The position numbers and the translations under genes are program-made. A DNA stretch of 64,000 nt from Duganella sp. Leaf126 (GTDB taxonomy: Bacteria; Pseudomonadota; Gammaproteobacteria; Burkholderiales; Burkholderiaceae_D): NCBI RefSeq assembly GCF_001423125.1, contig NZ_LMNW01000005.1, forward strand, positions 1 to 64,000, given 5' to 3'. Below are positions 1-8,116 of this stretch, in pieces; position 1 is the first letter of the stretch; the number at the start of each line of letters is the position of its first letter. The notes under the pieces were generated by a model. It saw nothing but the letters and a program-made list of their open reading frames with translations, had not been told where the DNA came from and made no database searches.

Positions 1-137
1 GGCTGTCGGTGAATCGGGAAGTCTTCATTGCAGAACTTTCAAAAAACTAATTGAGAAAATTCTACTTCTGATGGCGATCATTTGCAGGGGGGATTACCAT
101 TTTAATGGTGATGGAAAACTGGACTGCGCGATACTAA

Positions 138-326
138 ATGGTATCAGCAGGGCGATTAACGGACACAAGCCCGACGCCGACCTTGTCGTGCAAGACATGG
201 AAATGGCCTAGGAGCAGCGAGGACGACCGGCAGGGAAATTGTTGGGATAACTCAACTATGGGACGACTGTTCAGCAGCTTCAAGACACAAATACCTTGGA
301 ATCATGTCGGCGTACTTTGTGCATAA
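138..326 (+). pseudogene. IS3-family transposase fragment
   Basis: A 62-codon open stretch holds the motif RQGNCWDN followed by LFSSFKT. This matches the conserved segment of IS3-family OrfB transposases (usually like RKGNCWDN..ESFFSSLKTE) that carries the last catalytic Glu of the DDE triad. Here the Glu position reads Gly-Arg, and no sequence for the rest of the roughly 280-residue protein is visible on either side. The piece is therefore an inactive scrap of an insertion sequence. It lies beside a phage-type integrase, which suggests the left edge of the window is an old integration hot spot. Confidence 0.6.
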
Positions 327-389
327 ACCTTGCTTCAGCTCACGGAGCTAATTTTACATAATATAAATTATGCGAAGTTTGGGATTCGG

Positions 390-1580
390 TTATGGATCGG
401 GTGCCGTCCGCATCCCAACCGACGCCAGGATCTCGTCATGCCGCTCATGATCGGTCTTGTGCAGATACGCTGCCGTGGTCGCGATGCTGGCGTGGCCGGC
501 GGTTTCCTGCAGTGTTTTGAGCTGCACGCCGTTGTTGGCGTGGTTGGTCAGCATGCTGTGGCGCAGCCAGTGGGCCGAGGCTTGCCGCAGCGTGGCGGCC
601 ATGTCGGCGTCGCCGAACGCGTCGGCAGCGCCGGCGGCTGCAGCGAAGATGGCCTTGAGCGCGTCGGACGCGGCTTCATCGGTGATGCGCACCAGCGTGT
701 CGCCACGGCTCGACAGCACCAGCGGCGTGGTGTCGCTGCGGATCGCGTGCGGCAGCAAGCCGTAGGCGGCGCGGTACTGGCGGTAGGCGGACAGCATATC
801 GGGCGGCACCGGCAGCCGGCGCGGCTTGTTGCCTTTGCCGAGCACATCGAGCCACCAGCGGCCGTTGCCCTCGGTGTACAGCGCGCCCATGTCGGCGCTG
901 ACGATTTCGTTCAGGCGTGCACCGGTGTGGATGTAGGCCGTCAGCAGGAACCGGTCGCGTTCGCGCCGGCGCATGGCGGCCGGCGTCGGCGCCTCGCGCG
1001 TGGCCACCGTGTGCAGCGCCAGGTTCAGTGCATCGTGGGTCAGGTAGCGCGTGATGCGGCTGGCGCTCGCCGTTTTCACGTGCTTGACCAGCGCTGCCGG
1101 ATCGCGCCGCAGATAGCCGGTCTGGGTGGCGTACGCAAACAGTCCCTTAACCGCGATCATGGCCTGGCGCCGGCTGGCGTCCGACAACGGGCCGCTGAAC
1201 GGCCGGTACCGCTCGTCGCTGCGCGGCCACTTGGTGGTCGAAATCCACGACGCCGGCGGCGCTTTCAGGAACTCCTTGTAGCCGTTCAGGTCCGCCACGC
1301 TGAGCTGGCGCAGCGTCTTGCCCGCCTCCTCCCGGCACCAGGTCAGAAAGCGGAACAGTTCTTTCTGGGTGTTGGCGATCGACTTGGGCCCGAGTTCGCC
1401 GTGGCTGATGAATTCACGGGCGATTTCGCTGTCGGTCTGGGCATCGGTGATGGCGTCTTCGGCGATGGTGCGCAAGGCGTCACGGTCGCGCTGGCGGCGC
1501 CGGGCCGCGCCGTCACTGTGCGCGGGAAACGGGTCGAGATTGATGACGGCGAACTTCTTCTCTGGCGCTGGCTGCTGCAT
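390..1580 (-). CDS. Tyrosine recombinase / site-specific integrase
   Basis: This 396-residue protein is a tyrosine recombinase that would cut and rejoin DNA at attachment sites. An N-terminal SAM-like core-binding domain spans about residues 50-160. The catalytic domain follows, with all expected residues visible: Arg222 in TGARLNEI, Lys249 in GKGNKPRR, His337 and Arg340 in HWLRH, His363 in AGHAS and the nucleophile Tyr372 in TAAYLH. An ATG at 1637 is also in frame, but it lies upstream of a TATAAT box and LexA-like site, so the ATG at 1580 is preferred although its ribosome-binding site is weak. No xis gene, tRNA or phage gene is adjacent, so it looks like a stranded island integrase. The promoter suggests SOS control. 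Confidence 0.85.
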   Translation of the reverse strand: MQQPAPEKKFAVINLDPFPAHSDGAARRRQRDRDALRTIAEDAITDAQTDSEIAREFISHGELGPKSIANTQKELFRFLTWCREEAGKTLRQLSVADLNGYKEFLKAPPASWISTTKWPRSDERYRPFSGPLSDASRRQAMIAVKGLFAYATQTGYLRRDPAALVKHVKTASASRITRYLTHDALNLALHTVATREAPTPAAMRRRERDRFLLTAYIHTGARLNEIVSADMGALYTEGNGRWWLDVLGKGNKPRRLPVPPDMLSAYRQYRAAYGLLPHAIRSDTTPLVLSSRGDTLVRITDEAASDALKAIFAAAAGAADAFGDADMAATLRQASAHWLRHSMLTNHANNGVQLKTLQETAGHASIATTAAYLHKTDHERHDEILASVGMRTAPDP

Positions 1581-1601
1581 GACGGTTACCGGGATAAAGG
1601 A

Positions 1602-1617
1602 CTGTGTGAATATACAG
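1602..1617 (-). promoter_or_regulatory. LexA-like box at the integrase promoter
   Basis: Read on the minus strand the sequence is CTGTATATTCACACAG, which fits CTG-N10-CAG, the LexA operator consensus of gammaproteobacteria and many betaproteobacteria. It sits just downstream of a TATAAT at 1621-1626 (minus strand), where it would cover the transcription start. ATACAGT also recurs at exact 12-bp steps (1612, 1624, 1636). The site is seen in the sequence; SOS control is inferred. Confidence 0.55.
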
Positions 1618-1620
1618 TCA

Positions 1621-1626
1621 ATTATA
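1621..1626 (-). promoter_or_regulatory. -10 box of the integrase gene
   Basis: A perfect TATAAT on the minus strand lies 41 bases upstream of the chosen integrase ATG. No convincing -35 is found at 17 bases; the best candidate is TTAAAT. The LexA-like site directly follows, a usual arrangement for SOS repression. Confidence 0.45.
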
Positions 1627-1703
1627 CAGTATTGCATACAGTTATTTAAATCGACAATATAGAAGGTAATGTCGAGTTAAAGACGTAGGCCGCGCTGCTG
1701 GCG

Positions 1704-1721
1704 GGCCGGCTTTCACCGGCC
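1704..1721 (-). terminator. Weak terminator-like hairpin after yghU
   Basis: GGCCGG and CCGGCC pair around a 6-base loop about 15 bases past the yghU stop. No T-run follows on the minus strand, so intrinsic termination is uncertain. Confidence 0.25.
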
Positions 1722-1736
1722 AGGTCCCTCACGAAT

Positions 1737-2579
1737 TCAGTCCAGATCGGCCTTGTCGTGGCGCTCGGCCAGTTGCTCGCTGGCGTCGCCAAATACCCGG
1801 TTCACGCGGCGCCCGCGCTTGACGGCCGGCCGCGCGGCGATCTCCTCGGCCCAGCGTTTGACGTGCTGGTACTCGTGCACGGACAGGAATTCGGCCGCAT
1901 TATAGAGCTGCCCCAGCACCATCCAGCCATACCATGGCCAGATCGCCATGTCGGCAATCGTGTAGTCGTCCCCTGCCACGTAACGGTGCTGTGCCAGCTG
2001 GCGATCGAGCACGTCGAGCTGACGCTTGGTTTCCATCGCGTAGCGGTTGATCGGGTATTCGAGCTTGTCGGGCGCGTACGCATAGAAGTGGCCGAACCCG
2101 CCGCCCATGAACGGCGCCGATCCCATTTGCCAGAACAGCCAGTTCAGCGTTTCGGTGCGGGCACTGCCCTCCTTCGGCAGGAAGGCGCCGAATTTCTCGG
2201 CCAGGTGCACCAGGATCGAGCCCGATTCGAACACGCGCTGCGGCACCGCGCCGGAGCGATCGACCAGCGCCGGAATCTTGGAGTTGGGATTGATGTCGAC
2301 GAAGCCGCTGCCGAACTGGTCGCCTTCGTTGATGCGGATCAGCCAGGCGTCGTACTCGGCGCCCGCATGCCCCGCCGCCAGCAATTCCTCGAGCAGGATG
2401 GTGACCTTGACGCCGTTCGGGGTGCCCAGCGAGTACAGCTGCAGCGGATGTCGACCGACCGGCAGCTCCTTGTCGTGGGTGGCGCCGGCCACCGGGCGGT
2501 TGATGCTGGCAAAGGTGCCGCCCACCGACGTGGGCGGCGTCCAGACTGCGGGGGGAACGTAGTTGCTTGCTTCGGTCAT
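1737..2579 (-). CDS. yghU: Glutathione S-transferase-like disulfide-bond oxidoreductase YghU
   Basis: This 280-residue protein matches the YghU/nu-class glutathione transferase family, which binds two glutathiones and reduces disulfides and organic peroxides in the cytoplasm. The thioredoxin-like domain (about 43-130) carries SLGTPNGVK, where the family uses Thr/Asn instead of a catalytic Cys, then PNSKIPAL with the cis-proline and ESGSILVHLAEK, which binds glutathione. The all-helical C-terminal domain holds YTIADMAIWPWYGWM. The N-terminal extension of about 40 residues is typical of YghU. AAGGAG lies a few bases before the ATG. The gene is monocistronic and divergent from rlhA. Confidence 0.93.
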   Translation of the reverse strand: MTEASNYVPPAVWTPPTSVGGTFASINRPVAGATHDKELPVGRHPLQLYSLGTPNGVKVTILLEELLAAGHAGAEYDAWLIRINEGDQFGSGFVDINPNSKIPALVDRSGAVPQRVFESGSILVHLAEKFGAFLPKEGSARTETLNWLFWQMGSAPFMGGGFGHFYAYAPDKLEYPINRYAMETKRQLDVLDRQLAQHRYVAGDDYTIADMAIWPWYGWMVLGQLYNAAEFLSVHEYQHVKRWAEEIAARPAVKRGRRVNRVFGDASEQLAERHDKADLD

Positions 2580-2728
2580 ACGGGTCTCCTTGGAAGGCGC
2601 GCACGGGCATCGGCGCGCTGACGGTCGATTCTAGCGGATGCCCCGCGGCTTTGCTGGCGCCCGGGCCCATTGCGTGCCGGGGCTCGGCAAGCCCGCTATA
2701 ATGTCGCCCTTCACAGAAGGAATCCGCC

Positions 2729-4705
2729 ATGTCTCTGCTCGCTCACCAGCTCGAACTGCTGTCGCCCGCCAAAACCGCCGAAATCGGCCGCGAAGCCATC
2801 CTCCACGGCGCCGACGCCGTGTATATCGGTGGCCCCGCCTTCGGCGCACGCCACAATGCCAGCAATCCGATCGAAGACATTGCATCCCTGGTGCAGTTCG
2901 CGCACCGCTACCACGCCCGCATATTCGTCACGCTCAACACCATCCTGCACGATTCGGAGCTCGAAGGCGCGCGCAAGCAGATCTGGCAGCTGTACGACGC
3001 GGGCGTCGATGCGCTGATCGTGCAGGACCTGGGGCTGATGGAAATGGACCTGCCGCCGATCCAGCTGCACGCCAGCACCCAGTGCGACATCCGCACCAAG
3101 GAAAAGGCCAAGTTCCTCGGCGACGCCGGCTTCTCGCAGCTGGTGCTGGCGCGCGAACTGACCATCAAGCAGATCCGCGAGATCCACGCTGCCACCGACA
3201 CGCCGCTCGAATACTTCGTCCACGGTGCGCTGTGCGTGGCGTTTTCCGGCCAGTGCTACATCTCGCACGCCGACACCGGCCGCAGCGCCAACCGCGGCGA
3301 CTGCTCGCAGGCTTGCCGCCTGCCGTACACGCTGTCCGACAACGCCGGCCGCGTGGTCGCCTACGACAAGCACCTGCTGTCGATGAAGGACAATGACCAG
3401 AGCCGCAACCTCGAAGCGCTGATCGACGCCGGCATCCGCTCGCTCAAGATCGAAGGCCGCTACAAGGACATGGGCTACGTGAAGAACATCACGGCGCACT
3501 ACCGCCTGCTGCTCGACGAAATCCTCGAGCGCCGCCCGGAATTCAAGCGCGCCGCCAGCGGCACCACCAGCATCCATTTCACGCCCGATGTCGACAAGAA
3601 TTTCAACCGCGGTCACACCGATTATTTCGCCAACGGCCGCCAGGACGAAATCGGCGCCTTCGACAGCCCCAAGTACCTGGGCGTGGAACTGGGCACCGTC
3701 ACCCGCGTGGCCACCGACCATTTCGACATGGTGGCCAATGCCCCGCTGGCCAATGGCGACGGTTTGAACTACATGCACAAGCGCGAGACGGTCGGCATCC
3801 AGGCCAACGTCGCCAAAAAGCTCGGCGACAGCGATGACGGTGAAATATGGCGCGTGTTCCCCAACGAGGCGTTCAATGCCCTGCCCGGCTTCAGGGCCGG
3901 CATCGCCATCCACCGCAACCGCGACCACCAGTGGGAAGCAAACCTGAACAAGAAGTCGGCCGACCGCAAGGTCGCGCTGCATGTCACGCTGTCGGAACTG
4001 GACGGTGGCGCCGGGCTGCGGCTGTCACTGCTCGACGAAGACGGCTGCCTGAGCGTGACCGACGCGCCGATGGCGCTGCAGCCGGCGCAGCAGGCCGAAC
4101 AGGCCGAACACGGCTTGCGCGCCAGCCTGTCCAAGCTGGGCGCCACCATGTTTACCGCGTCCGACGTCGTCTTGAACCTGTCGCAGCCCTGGTTCGTGCC
4201 GTCGGCTGCCATCAATGCGCTGCGCCGCGACGCGGTGGCCGCCCACGAGGCGGTGCGCCTGGCGGCTTGGGAACGCCCGCAGCGCAAGGCCGCGGTCGAG
4301 CCGCCGCCGGTGTACCCGGAAACGCAACTGAGCTACCTGGCCAACGTGTACAACGAAAAGGCGCGCGCCTTCTACCACAAGCATGGCGTCCAGCTGATCG
4401 CGGCGGCCTACGAGGCGCACGAGGAAGCGGGTGACGTGCCGCTGATGATCACCAAGCACTGCCTGCGCTTCTCGTTCAACCTGTGCCCCAAGCAGGCCAA
4501 GGGCGTGCAGGGTGTGCAGGGCCAGGTCAAGGCCGAGCCGATGACGCTGGTGAGCGGCAAGGAGACCTACACGCTGCGCTTCGACTGCAAACCGTGCGAG
4601 ATGCACGTGGTGGGCGCAATGAAGCCGAACATCCTGAAGTCGGCGCCGCCGTCCAACGTTGCCTACACGCCGATCAAGTTCCACCGCCAGCGCCCGACCA
4701 CCTGA
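2729..4705 (+). CDS. rlhA: 23S rRNA 5-hydroxycytidine C2501 synthase (U32 peptidase family)
   Basis: This 658-residue protein follows E. coli RlhA (YdcP) closely along its whole length. RlhA hydroxylates C2501 of 23S rRNA using prephenate-dependent chemistry and an iron-sulfur centre. The N-terminal U32 domain opens with ELLSPAKTAEIGREAILHGA and contains the four clustered Cys expected for metal binding, Cys169, Cys176, Cys192 and Cys196, in the CVAFSGQCY...GDCSQACRLPY region. A second Cys set near the C-terminus (HCLRFSFNLCPKQ, FDCKPCEMH) is also typical. The usual length is about 650 residues. AGAAGGA precedes the ATG. Confidence 0.95.
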   Translation: MSLLAHQLELLSPAKTAEIGREAILHGADAVYIGGPAFGARHNASNPIEDIASLVQFAHRYHARIFVTLNTILHDSELEGARKQIWQLYDAGVDALIVQDLGLMEMDLPPIQLHASTQCDIRTKEKAKFLGDAGFSQLVLARELTIKQIREIHAATDTPLEYFVHGALCVAFSGQCYISHADTGRSANRGDCSQACRLPYTLSDNAGRVVAYDKHLLSMKDNDQSRNLEALIDAGIRSLKIEGRYKDMGYVKNITAHYRLLLDEILERRPEFKRAASGTTSIHFTPDVDKNFNRGHTDYFANGRQDEIGAFDSPKYLGVELGTVTRVATDHFDMVANAPLANGDGLNYMHKRETVGIQANVAKKLGDSDDGEIWRVFPNEAFNALPGFRAGIAIHRNRDHQWEANLNKKSADRKVALHVTLSELDGGAGLRLSLLDEDGCLSVTDAPMALQPAQQAEQAEHGLRASLSKLGATMFTASDVVLNLSQPWFVPSAAINALRRDAVAAHEAVRLAAWERPQRKAAVEPPPVYPETQLSYLANVYNEKARAFYHKHGVQLIAAAYEAHEEAGDVPLMITKHCLRFSFNLCPKQAKGVQGVQGQVKAEPMTLVSGKETYTLRFDCKPCEMHVVGAMKPNILKSAPPSNVAYTPIKFHRQRPTT

Positions 4706-4844
4706 AAAGCCTTACGCAACAGCCCAGTGTGGCTTATCTACCAAAAGACAGGCCCGCATCGATTCTTGGTTAACAGCTGTGATAGTATCAATGTTTCCAT
4801 ATGGAATCATTTATCCATACACTGCAACCGCCGAGGGGCCTGCC

Positions 4845-7800
4845 TTGAACCACCTATCTTCTCTGACTCACCGCGTGCTGCCGTTCGGCGCAGCACTGCT
4901 GCTTGCCGCCTGCGGCGGCGCCGGCGACGCACCCGATAACACGCCGCGCCGCAGCACGCTGGCCGGCATGATCGCGGTCTCCGGCGTGGAAACGGCGCTC
5001 AGCCCTGTCGCGGCCAGCGCCAGTTCCAGCGAACGGGGCGACCTGTCGGCGGCAGCCGCCATCGATCGCGACAGCAACACCCGCTGGAGCAGCGCCGCCG
5101 GCGACGACCAGCACCTGACGCTGGACTTCGGCGCGGTGCAGAACATCACCCGAGTGCGCATCGACTGGGAAAATGCCCACGCCCGGCGCTACCTGCTGCA
5201 GGTATCGAGCGACACCAGCAGCTGGACCACGATCAAAACCGTGGACGACAGCCAGGGCGGCACCGAAGACGCCACCGGCTTCTCGGTCCAGGGCCGCTAC
5301 CTGCGCATGCAGGGCGTGCAGCGCGTCACCCAGTACGGCTACTCGATCTTCGAAATCCAGGCGTACACCGGTAGCCCGGCGTCTGCCCCGGCACCGGACC
5401 CGGAACCGATACCGAACGATCCCGACCAGCCGGGCGTACTCATCAAGCCGGTGGCGGCCACGTCGTCGGCGGTGGAAAACCCGGCCATGTCGGCGGCCCA
5501 GGCCATCGACGGCAAGCCAGCTACCCGCTGGTCCAGCACCGCGCAGGACAACGCCTGGATCCAGTTCGACTTCGGCGCCAGGACTGCCATCGGCTACATG
5601 AAGCTGCAGTGGGAAGGCGCGTACGCCAGGCAGTATGCGCTGCAGGTGTCCGACGATGGCCAGAACTGGTCGCAGCTGCGCTACGTCACCGACGGCCAGG
5701 GCGGCACCGAGGAGTTCTTCAACCTCGGCGCCCATGCCCGTTACCTGCGCCTGCAGGGCGTGGCGCGCGCCACCCAGTACGGCTACTCGCTGTTCGAGGT
5801 CGCATTCAAGTCGCCCGGCAGCGACAACAGCCTGCCCACGGCCGCCACCTCGCCGCAGCCGTTCCCGGCCAGCGGCGCCGGCTGGTCGCCGCTGCCCTCG
5901 GCCGGCGAGCCGCTCGAAACGCTGCAGTTCACGCTGGCCGACGGCACCCTGGTGACCCGCTTCGGCGCCCGCGGCCTGGCGCGCCACGGGCGCGAACGGG
6001 GCGAGGACTGGAACGAGATCGGCTACGGCCCGAATGACACCGTGGACCCGGTCACGGGCCTGGCGGTGGACAAGGGCCCCGGCAATTACCTGACCTTCGT
6101 GCCGCAGTATTTCAAGAACCGCACCTGGGGCGTCGAGATCATCGACAACAGCCGCGTGGCCGGCGTCACCGCGCCCAAGCTGATCGTCAACCAGTACACG
6201 ACCGTCGATTTCCTGCCCGGCGGTATCGCCCTCTTCCGCGGCTTCGACCGCCCCGGCGTGACCGGCTATGGCTGGATGGCGCCCGGCGAACTGGTGGACC
6301 GCGATGTCGCCGTCTGCAAACCGACGCCCTATCCCGCCAACGGCAAGCTGACCACCGCCAGCGGCATCAACGGCGCCTGCACCCTGCAGGTCAGGGACTA
6401 CCCGGGCCACGGCGGACTCGATGCCGCCGGCATGCCGAACAACGCCTACGTACCGCCGCGCGCACTGGCCGTGGGCGATGCGATCGAGGTGTCGCCGTCG
6501 ATGTTTTCCACCACCGCCGCCATGACCGCCATCGGCGATACCGGTGGCATCCGCTATTATTCGAGCGAGTGGATCTACGTGGTGGGCGCCGGCCTGCGGC
6601 CGTGGTACGGCGTGCAACCGCGCCTCAATTCGGTGCCGCTGCCTGCCGCCACGCTGGCCGGCGGCCTCGGCTCCGTGTCGTACAACTACAGCGACAACGG
6701 CGCATTCATGTTCCAGCAGCCGCACAACCACACGGGCATGCAGAATATCCAGCGCTTCGTCGAAGGCCGGCGCCTCGTGCACACCAATTTCACCACCGGC
6801 GCGCACAACGAGCCGGGCAACGACCGCTATGCGGCTGCGGCCGGCCTGCAGGGCCAGCGCTTCAACCAGTCGGCCTGCATCGCCTGCCACGTCAACAACG
6901 GCCGCAGCCCGGCGCCCGCCGCCATCAACCAGCGGCTCGACACCATGTCGGTGCGCGTGGCGGCGGTGGACGCCAACGGTACCCAGTCGCCCCATCCGCA
7001 ATACGGCGCGGCGATGCAGATGAACGGCGTGTCCGGCAGCGGCGCCCGCCAGAACTGGGGCAACGGCGTGCGCGTGGCAGGCTTCGAGACGCGCCAGGTC
7101 AGGCTGGCCGACGGCAGCGTGGTCGAACTGCGCAAACCGACCGTCGCTTTCGATGGCGCCACGCCGGCCGTGGTGTCGCTGCGGGCGGCGCAGCCGATGC
7201 TGGGCACCGGCCTGCTCGAGGCGATAGCGGAAGCCGATATCCTGGCGCGGGTGCGCTCGGCGCCCGACAGCGACGGCGTGCGCGGCGTGGCCAACTTCGT
7301 GTTCGATCCCGAATCGGGCGCGGTCCGGCTGGGCCGCTTCGGCTGGAAAGCGTCGAAGGCCACGCTGCGCCACCAGGCCGCATCGGCGCTGCTGGCCGAC
7401 ATGGCAGTCACCTCGCCGGTGTACCGCAGCCAGGCGTGCCATACCGACCCGGCCAACTGCAAGGGCGCTGCCGCGCAGCCGGGCATCACCGAGGCGGACC
7501 TGCAGCTGATCACCCAGTACCTGGCGCTGGTGGCGGTGCCGGCCCAGCGCAGCCTGCCGAGCGGCTTCCCGCAAGGCGTGGCGCCGCTCGACGAGCACAA
7601 GGTCGATGCCGGCCGGGCCGCGGCCGGCGCGCGGCTGTTCGACGGCATGCGCTGCACGGCCTGCCACACGGCGCAGATGACCACCGGCAGCGGCCACCTG
7701 TTGGCGGAACTGCGCAACCAGACCATCGCGCCGTATTCCGACCTGCTGCTGCACGACATGGGCGCCGGCCTGGCCGACAAGCTGGTCGAAGGCCAGGCCA

Positions 7801-8021
7801 TCGGCGCGATGTGGCGCACGGCCCCGCTGTGGGGCATCGGCTACACCGACAAGGTGATGGGCGGCGCCGGCAATGTCGGCTACCTGCACGACGGTCGGGC
7901 GCGCACGCTGACCGAGGCCATCCTGTGGCACGACGGCGAAGCGGCCCGTGCCCGCCAGCGCTTCGAGCAGCTGTCCAAAACCGACCGCGACGCCGTGCTG
8001 GCCTTCCTCAAGTCGCTGTAG
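4845..8021 (+). CDS. Lipoprotein with two discoidin (F5/8 C) domains and a di-heme oxidoreductase domain
   Basis: This 1058-residue exported protein joins carbohydrate binding to redox chemistry. The start is a TTG with GAGGGG seven bases upstream. It gives a lipoprotein signal ending in LLLAAC with lipidated Cys23, whereas earlier in-frame ATGs would bury the signal. Two discoidin/CBM32-type domains (about 40-175 and 200-325) show the repeats TRWSS, RVTQYGYS and ATQYGYS. The long C-terminal part belongs to the di-heme oxidoreductase (DUF1111) family, related to MauG and cytochrome c peroxidases. CIACH at 678-682 and CTACH at 937-941 are the haem c sites. The protein probably sits in the outer membrane and binds a polysaccharide. 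The substrate is not known. Confidence 0.8.
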   Translation: MNHLSSLTHRVLPFGAALLLAACGGAGDAPDNTPRRSTLAGMIAVSGVETALSPVAASASSSERGDLSAAAAIDRDSNTRWSSAAGDDQHLTLDFGAVQNITRVRIDWENAHARRYLLQVSSDTSSWTTIKTVDDSQGGTEDATGFSVQGRYLRMQGVQRVTQYGYSIFEIQAYTGSPASAPAPDPEPIPNDPDQPGVLIKPVAATSSAVENPAMSAAQAIDGKPATRWSSTAQDNAWIQFDFGARTAIGYMKLQWEGAYARQYALQVSDDGQNWSQLRYVTDGQGGTEEFFNLGAHARYLRLQGVARATQYGYSLFEVAFKSPGSDNSLPTAATSPQPFPASGAGWSPLPSAGEPLETLQFTLADGTLVTRFGARGLARHGRERGEDWNEIGYGPNDTVDPVTGLAVDKGPGNYLTFVPQYFKNRTWGVEIIDNSRVAGVTAPKLIVNQYTTVDFLPGGIALFRGFDRPGVTGYGWMAPGELVDRDVAVCKPTPYPANGKLTTASGINGACTLQVRDYPGHGGLDAAGMPNNAYVPPRALAVGDAIEVSPSMFSTTAAMTAIGDTGGIRYYSSEWIYVVGAGLRPWYGVQPRLNSVPLPAATLAGGLGSVSYNYSDNGAFMFQQPHNHTGMQNIQRFVEGRRLVHTNFTTGAHNEPGNDRYAAAAGLQGQRFNQSACIACHVNNGRSPAPAAINQRLDTMSVRVAAVDANGTQSPHPQYGAAMQMNGVSGSGARQNWGNGVRVAGFETRQVRLADGSVVELRKPTVAFDGATPAVVSLRAAQPMLGTGLLEAIAEADILARVRSAPDSDGVRGVANFVFDPESGAVRLGRFGWKASKATLRHQAASALLADMAVTSPVYRSQACHTDPANCKGAAAQPGITEADLQLITQYLALVAVPAQRSLPSGFPQGVAPLDEHKVDAGRAAAGARLFDGMRCTACHTAQMTTGSGHLLAELRNQTIAPYSDLLLHDMGAGLADKLVEGQAIGAMWRTAPLWGIGYTDKVMGGAGNVGYLHDGRARTLTEAILWHDGEAARARQRFEQLSKTDRDAVLAFLKSL

Positions 8022-8116
8022 GCCGCGACGCGCCCACCGCTGCGTTGTGAGCGCAGGCGCACAGTGGCCGGGCGCGGTCCGCAGTATGGTGCTCCTCAAA
8101 ACAGGAGGAGCACATC

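Noticed and set aside
1581-1637. Integrase start at 1637
   Set aside because: The extra 19 residues are not typical and would be coded upstream of the TATAAT and inside the regulatory sites.
4854-8099. Minus-strand open frame opposite the di-haem lipoprotein
   Set aside because: No recognisable protein features; the plus strand has a lipobox, two discoidin domains and two CxxCH motifs.
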